Source of the DNA: Paenisporosarcina sp050269735
GTDB lineage: Bacteria; Bacillota; Bacilli; Bacillales_A; Planococcaceae
Reading direction: 5' to 3'
NCBI RefSeq assembly: GCF_050269735.1
Contig: NZ_JBNNIX010000002.1
Coordinates: 248,001-312,000 of the forward strand
DNA length: 64,000 nt
Of this stretch, positions 8,321 to 16,907 are shown in pieces; position 1 is the stretch's first letter, and every line of letters begins with the position of its first letter. Position numbers and translations under genes: made by a program. A model generated the notes under the pieces. It did no database searches. It worked only from the letters and a program-made list of their open reading frames with translations, and was not told the origin of the DNA.

Positions 8321-8764
8321 TTATATTCTTATGTCACCAATCTTATTTAGAACTCCCCTAAATTTACTCTGTATTTTTCTACATTTATCACTTCTAATTA
8401 ATTCATCAATGAACCAAAAAATGAAAGCAGACAAAACTGCACTAACAAAGAAGAAGTTATTCAATAAACTATCTACATCTAAAATAAGTATATATCCTTC
8501 ATGTGCCCACAGTTGCATTGGAAATAATACTAATAATGCGCCAATAAATACATGAATAATGAACGCCATAAACATTCGATAAAAACCTCTTAATCTTTTA
8601 GTAATTAAGTCAGAAAAAATAGAGGATGTTGTTCCATATATTAAAACAATTGGTAGTAGGTACATCCCTAAAAAGAGACTCACCGCAATTTCTTCAAATA
8701 CTGAATAAATAATAAGCATAATTGCACTAGCAGTAAAAGCAGAAACTATTTTTCTGACAATCAA
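8321..8764 (-). CDS. Hypothetical four-helix membrane protein
   Basis: About 147 residues from a TTG at 8764 (product MIVRKIVSAF...). I chose this over the TTG at 8779 because GGAG then lies eight bases upstream. Four hydrophobic segments fill most of the protein, with short basic loops (LITKRLRGFYR) and a basic C-terminal tail. The pattern resembles small multi-pass proteins common in Bacillus, such as UPF0715, but I cannot assign it. A terminator lies downstream at 8191-8233, so it is probably the last gene of its transcript with the lipoprotein gene at 8791-9114. Confidence 0.55.
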   Translation of the reverse strand: MIVRKIVSAFTASAIMLIIYSVFEEIAVSLFLGMYLLPIVLIYGTTSSIFSDLITKRLRGFYRMFMAFIIHVFIGALLVLFPMQLWAHEGYILILDVDSLLNNFFFVSAVLSAFIFWFIDELIRSDKCRKIQSKFRGVLNKIGDIRI

Positions 8765-8790
8765 AAGACCGCACTCCAATCTACTTAAAT

Positions 8791-9114
8791 TTATTTAAAC
8801 GCATCTTCGACTGTTTTTATCTCAAACTTCATACGGTCCAAATCCCAAACGTCAGCATCAGCATTAGAAAAGACAGTTACTTTAAGTTTCTGCCCAATTT
8901 TATATCTCTCTACATTATCTACAGGTATTTCGTAAATATTTCCGTCTTTTCTGCCTTCATCTAACCCGTCATATTCTTTAATAACTAACATTTCTTCTTT
9001 AACAAGGATTTCCTCTACTGTTCCAGTGAAAGTAAAGTCCTCTTGATAATCAGAACAGCCAGTAATGAATAAAAAAATCAATAATAATAAACTTATTGTG
9101 ATTTTATTTTTCAC
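8791..9114 (-). CDS. Small lipoprotein with an OB-like domain (DUF3221/YobA-like)
   Basis: 107 residues from a GTG at 9114 with AGGGGGTG seven bases upstream; an ATG at 9144 has no ribosome site. Residues 2-19 are a lipoprotein signal with lipobox FITGC, so the protein is tethered to the outer face of the membrane. The mature part (FTGTVEEILVKEEMLVIKEY ... YKIGQKLKVTVFSNADADV) has the strand pattern and closing GQKVKV-like motif of Bacillus DUF3221/YobA lipoproteins. The role is unknown. Confidence 0.62.
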   Translation of the reverse strand: MKNKITISLLLLIFLFITGCSDYQEDFTFTGTVEEILVKEEMLVIKEYDGLDEGRKDGNIYEIPVDNVERYKIGQKLKVTVFSNADADVWDLDRMKFEIKTVEDAFK

Positions 9115-9214
9115 AATAACACCCCCTTGAAAAATTAGATGCATAATGTGAACTAAATTGTCCTATTAGTTCAAAGAAGAAAAATAGTTACTTAAGCAAC
9201 CCTATGATCTTTAA

Positions 9215-9237
9215 CTAAACACCAATTCGTTGAAGAA
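9215..9237 (+). repeat. Intergenic repeat, copy B
   Basis: CTAAACACCAATTCGTTGAA, ending in GAA, abuts the stop codon (9238-9240) of the 9238-9569 minus-strand gene. Confidence 0.55.
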
Positions 9238-9569
9238 TTACTGTTTAAACCCAAACCTCGTTTTTACACTAGCCCCTTTTTCATTAGCCTCTATAACAGC
9301 ATACGGAATACCAAAAAAAGTATAAGCAACTACTTCAGCAGTAACTGGAGGTTCATCTTGTTCATTAAGAGAAACACCGTAAGAGATAATAATTAACCTT
9401 TCAACAGCATTATCTAAGGTTAAATTAGTGATGGAGAGTGCATCTGACACAAGCTGTCTATCTTCAACTTTAAAATCTTCTACATTCGTTTTTAACAAAT
9501 ATGGTGGTATGAATGCTAATAAACTAATCACGATTAAAATGCCATTAACACTTTTAAAAATGTTTTCAA
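9238..9569 (-). pseudogene. Small membrane-anchored protein with a 5' frameshift
   Basis: GGGGG stands six bases before a TTG at 9569, which opens a frame KTFLKVLMAF that stops after 11 residues. The next frame carries on as LIVISLLAFIPPYL and runs to 9238. Adding one A to the A4 run at 9536-9539 joins the two into MKTFLKVLMAFLIVISLLA..., a normal N-terminal membrane anchor followed by a soluble domain of about 80 residues. The GTG at 9531 that would start the longer frame has no ribosome site. So this looks like a 1-base deletion in a homopolymer, real or from sequencing. The family is not recognised. Confidence 0.55.
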
Positions 9570-9650
9570 ATACATCCCCCTTAAGTAATAGGAAAGTTCG
9601 AACCCTTTACTAATACGTTTCTTTATCCTAAAAGTTCCAATTCATACTTC

Positions 9651-9673
9651 AACTGTTGCGTTAGTTGAAGAAG
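9651..9673 (+). repeat. Intergenic repeat, copy D
   Basis: AACTGTTGCGTTAGTTGAAG plus AAG shares CGTTAGTTGAAGAA with copies A and B. It supplies the last codons and TAA stop (9661-9663) of the degraded frame at 9661-9827. Confidence 0.45.
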
Positions 9674-9827
9674 ATTAGGTCTTTAATCCTTATTGATGCA
9701 AAGCCCTTTTGAATAAGGCTCCTATTTTCAATCCTAAAAACTAATACATCATCAGATATTTGAAAATCTATTTTTTCGCCTCAATTCCCCCTATTAATTG
9801 ACGTTCATAGTAATCTAGATTTCTCAT
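9661..9827 (-). pseudogene. Degraded small gene with a strong ribosome site
   Basis: GGAGGAGG lies just upstream of an ATG at 9827. The frame reads RNLDYYERQLIGGIEAKK and stops at 9768. The next frame continues as EKIDFQISDDVLVFRIENRS to the stop at 9661-9663, giving a plausible single protein of about 54 residues if one base is added near 9774. The excellent ribosome site suggests a once-functional gene. No family is recognised, and a genuine 19-residue peptide cannot be excluded. Confidence 0.35.
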
Positions 9828-9865
9828 TTAACCTCCTCCGTTACTCAAATAAGTTCAACAAAAAT

Positions 9866-9895
9866 AGACATTAATCCCTCTCGGATTAATGCCTT
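9866..9895 (-). terminator. Hairpin, probable terminator
   Basis: ACATTAATCC-CTCT-CGGATTAATG forms a near-perfect stem. On the minus strand it is followed by TCTATTTTTGTTG, a weak T tract. The flanking 9896-10175 has no gene I can support: a 92-codon frame (9944-10222) there overlaps the next gene and lacks a ribosome site. Confidence 0.5.
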
Positions 9896-10010
9896 CAATT
9901 TACAAAAACATTGAGTTAGCAATTTTAAGTAAATCATCTACTGTTATATGCCATATATACAACGATAGCTACATAACGAATTTTGATCATTCTTAACCTC
10001 CAATACTAAA

Positions 10011-10033
10011 CTAAAGCACCAGTTCAACAAGAT
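10011..10033 (+). repeat. Intergenic repeat, copy C
   Basis: CTAAAGCACCAGTTCAACAA, then GAT. It matches copy A over CTAAAGCAC and keeps the GTT(C/G)AA(C/G)AA end. It lies about 145 bases downstream of the DUF4181-like gene. Confidence 0.5.
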
Positions 10034-10175
10034 AAATTTTCTAATTCGTTTTTTCGGATTAATAACCTTAATTCCAACAACAACGAATAGCACTATATCT
10101 TTTTTACAAATTTTCCCGTCCAAATGATAAAACTCAAATTGAATATTAATTATATGACTTGGGTAGAAGGTAGTT

Positions 10176-10571
10176 TTATGGTGTAATAAAAAAATTCGCT
10201 TTAAATAGAATGGCGATGGCAATTAACATTAAGATACCTTCAGTAAGAGTTAGAATAGCTTGTTTGGGATTCTGTGAATAATTCCTCTCAAAAAAAGCTC
10301 TCACTGGATAATCTAGTCCAATGATAATAAGCGGTATTAGTAAAAGGTTAATTGAATAATTTTCAATCAGTACCATGATATTAGTTACCATAATGGTAAT
10401 AACAGAGGTAATTCTGATTCCCCAATCTATCTTTTTATGCAAATCATTAATGTAGTTATATGAAAAAAATGGCTTTTTTTCTTTTTCAATGTTAAGCATC
10501 TTCCTTAAGAAAAGCTTAACTCCCATATTTAAAGCAAAAACAATCAATACAAAAAAAGCCAATTTCACCAT
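10176..10571 (-). CDS. DUF4181-like membrane protein
   Basis: 131 residues with four predicted membrane helices (about 2-18, 50-68, 72-88 and 107-126). The central ...LDYPVRAFFERNYSQNPKQAILTLTEG segment resembles the conserved RAxxEWKYxxxPKxYxLTL motif I associate with the Bacillus DUF4181 family. No catalytic residues are apparent. The ATG is preceded by a weak site (TCTGATC), so the exact start is less certain. The function of the family is not known. Confidence 0.62.
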   Translation of the reverse strand: MVKLAFFVLIVFALNMGVKLFLRKMLNIEKEKKPFFSYNYINDLHKKIDWGIRITSVITIMVTNIMVLIENYSINLLLIPLIIIGLDYPVRAFFERNYSQNPKQAILTLTEGILMLIAIAILFKANFFITP

Positions 10572-10757
10572 GATCAGATGAGCCTCCGATGAGTTTTTTA
10601 TGAAAAACGCGATATGTTTATTTAGTTGGTATTTTTGTTGTTCGGATGTACTTCTTCCGATTTACCCTACTCAGTAGGGAGACATTCATGTTTATGAAGC
10701 TGATAAGAAATAATTCTATTTTTATTTCACTACAGAAAGTAAATTGAATACCGCATT

Positions 10758-11048
10758 CTAATTGAAAAATTCCAGCCAACTCGGGTAATCATACTGTCCC
10801 TTAGAAATCTGAAAGAAGCTCCCCATGAACCCTAGGTGAACGATTCCGTGTTCATAAGGCAATGCCTGCACTGAATAAGTTGAAAAAAGATAAAAGTTTA
10901 TTCTTTCTACGACTACATCTTCTGGAATCTCTAAGCCAATCGTTTCTTCACTAAAAATTAAATAATCATGTTTGTTTGGATTGAATACTAGAGAAATGAT
11001 TAGTAGAGACAGTAATAGTAGTAAGGTGATGATTTTTATTCTACTCAT
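10758..11048 (-). CDS. Hypothetical membrane-anchored protein (DUF4359-like)
   Basis: 96 residues. An N-terminal helix (IKIITLLLLLSLLIISLVF) is followed by NPNKHDYLIFSEE, then an extracellular domain containing RINFYLFSTYSV and HLGFMGSFFQIS. The NPNxxDY after the anchor and the later FSIYxx...LGxxGxF pattern resemble small Bacillales DUF4359 proteins, an assignment from memory that needs a profile search. It is 17 bases downstream of the GrpB-family gene and probably in the same transcript. Confidence 0.5.
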   Translation of the reverse strand: MSRIKIITLLLLLSLLIISLVFNPNKHDYLIFSEETIGLEIPEDVVVERINFYLFSTYSVQALPYEHGIVHLGFMGSFFQISKGQYDYPSWLEFFN

Positions 11049-11065
11049 TCTCTCTGACTCCTATC

Positions 11066-11605
11066 TCATCCATTTAGTCTCTTCGCATATATTCCTTTCA
11101 CGAATTCTTCCTTATGATCTGTGTACGCCAGAATGCCTTTATCAGATTTCTTAACGTAATCCAATTTGAGTTGCTCATATTCTTTTCTAATTGTTTCATG
11201 CGAGTTTAAATAGTCTCTGAAGAAAATCAAATTCTTCCAGAGTTCTTTTTCGTATTCAACCAAATGAATGAAATGCGTTTTCTCCTCAGAAGTGTCATCT
11301 GTAAATTTTGCAAATACTACTTCTCCAAGACGTTCTATCCGTAACCTTAAAAAACCAGCTTTTTTAAAACCATCCGTAACTGGTTTTTCAATTTGGTTTA
11401 TTTCATCAAGACCAACCACAATATCCACAATTGGTTTTGCCATGATCCCTTTAATAGATGTGCTGCCAATATGTTCAATCCGATTATTTTCGATTTGAGT
11501 ATGCTTTTGTATCTGCTGTTTTATCTTGATAAATTCTGCATCCCATTCAGATGTATGTGGTACTAATAAAACCTCATCTTTTTTTAATCCTAGTTTCAAA
11601 TCCAT
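11066..11605 (-). CDS. GrpB family protein (UPF0157)
   Basis: 179 residues. EHIGSTSIKGIMAKPIVDIVVGL (about residues 43-65) is the hallmark of the GrpB/UPF0157 family, a branch of the nucleotidyltransferase fold with the GS...D.D pattern. The later FIHLVEYEKELWKNLIFFRDYLNSH segment is also typical. The enzymatic role of the family is poorly defined; some members are fused to CoaE. ATG at 11605 with GGGGGAG upstream. It is intact and of normal length. Confidence 0.88.
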   Translation of the reverse strand: MDLKLGLKKDEVLLVPHTSEWDAEFIKIKQQIQKHTQIENNRIEHIGSTSIKGIMAKPIVDIVVGLDEINQIEKPVTDGFKKAGFLRLRIERLGEVVFAKFTDDTSEEKTHFIHLVEYEKELWKNLIFFRDYLNSHETIRKEYEQLKLDYVKKSDKGILAYTDHKEEFVKGIYAKRLNG

Positions 11606-11635
11606 ACTCCCCCTTTAGTGATATTGATGATTGAT

Positions 11636-12076
11636 TTATGGTGCTTGGATCCTATCAGTAGTATTTAATAAAAACTCTTTCAGTAGTTGAGTTTCTTCTT
11701 GCGTTAAATGACCAAGGCCTTCTTTCTCGCTCCCACCGTTGATTGTTGCTGTATTATCCGCATTAAACCAAATTTTATATTCATATAAGCGTTCGGGCAT
11801 ATTTTTATCAGTTTCCCACCACAGTGTAACTTGAACATCTTCCTCACGAGACATAGATGGCATTTTGTTCGGTTCCCATTTAATTTCTTTGAATGCTTGA
11901 TCAATATCAATTAAACTTTGTTCATCAAGAATCATCCAGGTTCCTTCTGACTTGTCATCGGGATTAGTGATTTCGAAATACACTCTAGTTAATGTAGGCG
12001 AAACTACATTGCTGCAGCCAACCAGTACGAACATTATTAATGAAATAATGTAAAAACGTTTAAGTATAAATTTCAT
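11636..12076 (-). CDS. Lipoprotein of unknown function
   Basis: 146 residues from an ATG at 12076 with AAGGAGA six bases upstream; the frame extends upstream but without a better start. Lipobox LVGC follows a short signal (residues 2-19). The mature domain (TRVYFEITNPDDKSEGTWMI ... DVQVTLWWETDKNMPERLYEYKIWF) is beta-rich. The family is not recognised. It probably sits on the outer membrane surface. It precedes a GrpB gene and follows a small membrane protein gene, both on the same strand. Confidence 0.6.
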   Translation of the reverse strand: MKFILKRFYIISLIMFVLVGCSNVVSPTLTRVYFEITNPDDKSEGTWMILDEQSLIDIDQAFKEIKWEPNKMPSMSREEDVQVTLWWETDKNMPERLYEYKIWFNADNTATINGGSEKEGLGHLTQEETQLLKEFLLNTTDRIQAP

Positions 12077-12156
12077 AACTTTCTCCTTCAATCGGTTTAC
12101 TGTAAATAAGGAATTTACAAAGAAATAAGTTCCATTAATATAGAGTAATTGTTTTG

Positions 12157-12369
12157 TCATAGAGAACATTTAGACAAAAGAAATATGACGACTATGCCTA
12201 GAAGCACCGTCAAAATCGTTGACATACAACCGCCTTTAGCTAATGCTCCTAAATCACCGACCATTGATCGGTTAACGGCATCTGCGAATTCAATTGTAGG
12301 GATTTTTTGTTGTTTCTTAGGCTGTTTGAATTCTGTTTCTACCTCATGATTTTCATGTTTATCACTCAA
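12157..12369 (-). CDS. Small C-tail membrane protein (DUF6366-like)
   Basis: 70 residues from a TTG at 12369 that overlaps the stop codon of the upstream permease-peptidase gene (TTGAGTGA), a typical coupled start; TGGAG lies just upstream. A charged N-terminal half (EFKQPKKQQKIP) is followed by FADAVNRSMVGDLGAL and a single membrane helix (MSTILTVLLGIVVIFLL). The NRSxxGDL-plus-helix layout resembles small Bacillus DUF6366 proteins. Coupling to the transporter gene suggests a linked role, but none is known. Confidence 0.5.
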   Translation of the reverse strand: MSDKHENHEVETEFKQPKKQQKIPTIEFADAVNRSMVGDLGALAKGGCMSTILTVLLGIVVIFLLSKCSL

Positions 12370-15300
12370 GCTCCAACCATCCTTCCAAAAATTCACTGAA
12401 ATCTTCTTCAAAGTAGTCATTGAAGAATGCTGCAAAAGCTTGACTATCGACATATTTAAATTGAAATTCATTGAAGTATGCAGATAAGAATCGAATTGCT
12501 TCCTCTTGCCCACCGTGTTCCTTAAAGAAATCTCTTAAGAGAAGAGGCGTTTTCCCATAAACAGTTGAAATGTACTCTGATTGAAACCTATCCAAAGGAA
12601 TATTGACTTTTTCACTCGGGGTTACACTTTGAAAGAACTTGGTCGGCAACTCGAATGCAAGGTTCTCATCACCATACTTGTTTGACAAAAATAACGATGT
12701 TGCAAATGTAGTAATCCCTTCGTCCAGCCAAGCATCCTTATATGGATCATTCGAAACTATATAATAGAACCATTGATGGGCGATTTCATGGACCAGTGTG
12801 TTTTCAAAGTAATCTGCTTGATCATTGACTTCCACAACATTTGGATATTCCATTCCACCGTTATTTGCGATAATATCCAATTCTTTTGTCGGATTGTCTC
12901 CCAATTTCTCTTCAAAATAGCTGAATGCTTCATTTGCAACCAAAGACATCTTTTCCTTTATGTCGGACTGATTCGCTGGCACAAACAGTCTGATTGTGGT
13001 GTCATTTACTTTAGTAGATTTACTAGACCAATGATCTGGCTTTAAAAGGGCCAAATAGAAATCTTTGATATTTTCTCCTTTAATCACTCCTGAGGAGGAC
13101 GGACCAACTTTACCTTCATCCCCGGAGCTAACCACCAGATAATGATCAGGAAGGTTGTACTTTATTTCATAATTGCCGTAGCTAGTATGGTAGGATTCAC
13201 CCTTAGCATCGAAGTCCTTAATATTCCAGCCTTCTTCTTGATAATGCCCAAGCATTGGATACCATTGCGCTAGAAAGAAGCTTTGATTGATTTTTGATAA
13301 ACGAACACCGTTATCAGGTATTTTTAATGTATAGTCAATTTTCACTGTTTTAGTTTCACTTGGTACAAGGTTTGTTCCTAGCTTCAACAAAAGTTTACTA
13401 TTCGTTAATTCGTAAGGTACGTCTTTCCCATCCGATATAATCGATGTAATAGAAACATCAGCTTTATCAAGTAGAAATTCTGGTTTGTATTTTTCCGTAA
13501 ATGCATTAGGAATGAAATAAAAACCGATGTCTTTCCAAGAATCCTGTGACTCATTTACAACATCTATTTCTGCACTGATATGAAATATATCTGATTTATC
13601 TAAAACGACATCCAAGTAGTAGTTTCCACTTGCTCCAGGCTGGATTTTTCCTGGGCTTACACTATTTGTTGCGGGAGGTATATCGACAACTACAGTTCCT
13701 TCTGCATACTCCAGTGTATCGATGAACAAGACCAGCTTGCCGTGACTTTTTGGCACTTCAAAGGTTACGACAACACTTACTTCACCAGGCATAAAAACAC
13801 GAAGATTATTCCAACTATCCCCTTTAATTGTCTCTACATCTTTTACGAGATACTTATTTCCGTCTTCATCAAACAATTTATAAAGCTGAGGCTTAAAGAT
13901 ATACGAGAATTCGTCTTCACTTTCTTCTTTTAGCGTGACCGGAATGGATAACAAAGTATTTTCCGGATTTTCAGGATGTAAGTTTGGTAAAGGTTTTGTT
14001 AACTCTCCAAAAGTTAAGGTTGGTCGGAATGGTTTATCATCAGGATTTGTATTTTCACCTAACGATAAAACTTTCCACGCATTTGATTTTAATTCGGCAA
14101 ATGCATCACTTTCCTCTACTGGTTTTTCTTCCTCTTCCAAAGGCAACTCGACTTTTTCATTTGTCTTTTTTGAAACTTCAATCATTTCCCCTTCAGTTTT
14201 CGAGTCACTATGAGTCGCAACCTTATGAGTCGAATTTTTTTCTAAATCTGGAATCGATAACATAAGTAGAATTAGCACTCCGACAAATAGAGCTGATCCT
14301 GAAAAACTAAAGACCACCTTGAAATGTTTTTCCGTTTTTTTAGAGTTCGTAAGCCCTCCGCTTATCGCCAAGTAGGGCTGAATTCCCACGGCTTTTTCTG
14401 CTGGTAATATGGCGCCAACAATTCCTGTAATAACAGGAATAATTAAAGTTCCGACTAAGAATGTCATTTCGTTCGTTGGGAATTGTCCATACATCGTAAA
14501 GATAATAAAGAGGGCAATTCCTAACCCGACAATACCTGCAATGACTCCACAAATTAATCCTTCAAATAACACAAGCAATCTCGTTTGTTTATTGTGCCAT
14601 CCCACTGCTTTTAAAACGGCGATTTGTGGTTGTCTTTCTGCAACGTTTTGCCACATGATTTCGGCAGTAGTCAAAACGGCAATCAGTAATGCAACACCCA
14701 TTGCTACGTAGTGCATCGTTCCAACTTCCAGTGCGACAAATTCACCGAGCCAAGTAGAATACAAGACTCCTTTTAATCGGAATGTGACGAACAGGAAAAA
14801 TATGAATAAACTGGTCGGAACAGCGATTGCAACGATAGAAAGGATGCTTCTTTTCCACTGTGTAAACAAATAATTTATACTCATTCCAAAAACCGACTCA
14901 GCTTTTACAATTCGTTTATATATATTGGATATTTCTCCAGATTTCATCGTCTCGTATGGTCGAATCTTTTGAACCAACCACGCCGGTATCAGAGCTCCCA
15001 ACAAGTAAATGGACAAGCCACTAACTCCAATCAAAAGGATTCTTATACCCGATGTTTCGATACTATTGGTCACTAAAAATAAACCGAGAATGCCCCAACT
15101 GATGAATGCTACAATTAGTCCGAGAATAGTGGATTCTAAAAAAAGCATTTTCGATAATTGTGACGGTCTCCATCCCAAGGCTAAAAGGACGGCAAACTCC
15201 TTTTTGCGCGCATACATCATGATAAGGTTTGAGGAAAATACATAGACGATCGCAACCAGGATGACACTCGCAATGACTCCTGATAAACCGAGCTTAGTTT

Positions 15301-15429
15301 CTTGGAATATGGAGATTGAAGAACCTAATTTTATCCACGGTTGCTGGACCCATCCAAGCGCTTTCTCACCTTCAAGTCCTGGCAAATGGGTTAATGCCAA
15401 TTGTGGAGAAGATCCAAGTGTTATATCTG
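12362..15429 (-). CDS. FtsX/MacB permease C-terminal part fused to an M1 zinc metallopeptidase
   Basis: Second part of a gene that starts at 16907 and is split by a frameshift near 15430. About 1,020 residues. First come FtsX-type helices: one set after the junction (SGVIASVILVAIVYVF and following), then a second set (about residues 190-360 of this part). A linker rich in Glu/Lys leads to a beta-rich region, then an M1-like peptidase: GGMEYP (about 848-853 counting from 15400), HEIAHQW (871-877) with the third ligand Glu 18 residues later in DEG, and VYGK supplying the likely catalytic Tyr. All zinc and substrate residues are present, so the peptidase should be active outside the membrane. 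Such a fusion to this permease class is unusual. Confidence 0.75.
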
Positions 15430-16907
15430 TTAATTCCTGTCTTTTGCTCGATTTCGGCTGCTACTTCCTGCAACAACTTTTCACTATCTTCATTCATGGT
15501 TTCCACGTCTTTAACATTCACTCGAATTGCCGAAATAGGAGTATCTCCCAGTATTTTCGCAGCCGCTTCAAGCGTCGTAAGCATTAATGGCGGTTTCGTC
15601 AAAAATCCATATTCATCATTCGTTGGCTTCATGTCTGTCGGTGGATTAACAGGCTTATTGTCAGAATCCATCACCCATTGCGCTTTCGCTGGGAAATAAG
15701 TTTCCATCGGTAATTCAGTTAGTGGGTCCTTTGAAATTTTGAGTTTTTGTGGATCAAATATCCCGACATAATTCATCCGTACTCTTGGCCATTCTGAACT
15801 ATCTTCACTGAAAGGGTTAAATTGTCGATACATATGTTTGATTAAAAAAGGTGAATCTTCAGGAAGGGTAAATGGTTCTATTTCGTAAGCATACGGCCAT
15901 CGCTCACCAAAAGGACTTGTTACAGGATTGTATTTAACTGTTGATGGTTTAAAAGCAATCCAGGAGAAATCAGGTAGACGTAGAATTCCATCATAAGAAG
16001 GATTCAATATTTTAGTTAGTAATTTTTTATGGACTTCATTTGTGGAATAGGAATATTCCTTAATCGGCATTCCTGGTAGTGTTTCTAAATAGGTTTTTCC
16101 TCCTTTCGATTTAATGTCTTCCACAATTTGTTGCTGGTTTTGATTAAATTGAATATCTAGCTTTTCTATTTTATAAGTAAGGCTTGCATCTACGAATTCT
16201 TGATTACTAACGATTATGGGTATGCGGGTGTCAGTAATTCCGTCGTTTGCCTCTTCATTCACCTTGTCAGTACTATTAAAGTATCGGCTATTACCATCTG
16301 TTATCATTGCCTGATCAATCCCAACGAGTGCCGCTTCAGCCTCAGGATCAATACCAGCTATCATGACATTCGTTCCATATGTCAATGTGTGCATCCCAGG
16401 TGATACTCCATAACTTGTTGCATCTGCTGGTTGCCACGCACCTACTGCCACATAATGACTTTCATCAGTTGTCTCGATTTGAGCGCCAGTGTTCGTCTTC
16501 TCAAGCATGTTTATACGATAAATTCCGGGATCAGTAATATTGGGATTTTCCAACTCGACATAATTTGTATCTGATCCTATCATCGCGATTGGTGCGGCAA
16601 TGGAGACATTTTCAATTTCTTTTATTTTTTCATATTGCTCGAGACTAATACCGCCTTCGAGACCGCTTAAATAATTGGGTTCCAAGAGGTTCAAGTCTTC
16701 AGTGATACTGCGACTCCCTTGTGGACGGACGACTAGATGATAAGACGATTGCCACCTTTTTTGAAGTTCATCAACCACAGTCCCATTATTAGCTTGTGTG
16801 ATGCCGATCAAATAACTGAGTCCTGTACTTAAAATCAACACACCGACTAATAGCAAAATAAAACGTTCTTTATTACGCCACCATGAATTCCAGATGAATT
16901 TAAGCAT
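15372..16907 (-). CDS. MacB-type ABC permease, N-terminal part (frameshifted)
   Basis: First part of the split permease. Residues 15-37 form the first membrane helix (ILLLVGVLILSTGLSYLIG), followed by a large extracytoplasmic MacB-like domain of about 440 residues. The frame ends at 15372 after an aberrant tail. In the other frame the expected MacB sequence TDITLGSSPQLALTHLPG begins right after KTG, so one extra A in TTAAC (about 15430) breaks an otherwise continuous gene of about 1,510 codons. The start overlaps the ATPase stop by eight bases (translational coupling). This is a real lesion or a sequence error; the N-terminal half alone has no transporter function. Confidence 0.75.
   Translation of the reverse strand: MLKFIWNSWWRNKERFILLLVGVLILSTGLSYLIGITQANNGTVVDELQKRWQSSYHLVVRPQGSRSITEDLNLLEPNYLSGLEGGISLEQYEKIKEIENVSIAAPIAMIGSDTNYVELENPNITDPGIYRINMLEKTNTGAQIETTDESHYVAVGAWQPADATSYGVSPGMHTLTYGTNVMIAGIDPEAEAALVGIDQAMITDGNSRYFNSTDKVNEEANDGITDTRIPIIVSNQEFVDASLTYKIEKLDIQFNQNQQQIVEDIKSKGGKTYLETLPGMPIKEYSYSTNEVHKKLLTKILNPSYDGILRLPDFSWIAFKPSTVKYNPVTSPFGERWPYAYEIEPFTLPEDSPFLIKHMYRQFNPFSEDSSEWPRVRMNYVGIFDPQKLKISKDPLTELPMETYFPAKAQWVMDSDNKPVNPPTDMKPTNDEYGFLTKPPLMLTTLEAAAKILGDTPISAIRVNVKDVETMNEDSEKLLQEVAAEIEQKTGINRYNTWIFSTIGINPFART

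Noticed and set aside
8235..8555. 106-codon plus-strand frame
   Set aside because: It is antisense to a better-supported membrane protein gene (8321-8764) with its own terminator.
9944..10222. 92-codon minus-strand frame downstream of the DUF4181-like gene
   Set aside because: It overlaps the 3' end of that gene, lacks a ribosome site and includes repeat copy C. A decayed gene is possible but cannot be shown.
13935..14213. Ser/Phe-rich plus-strand frames opposite the permease-peptidase gene
   Set aside because: They are antisense translations of a Glu/Lys-rich linker, with no ribosome sites.
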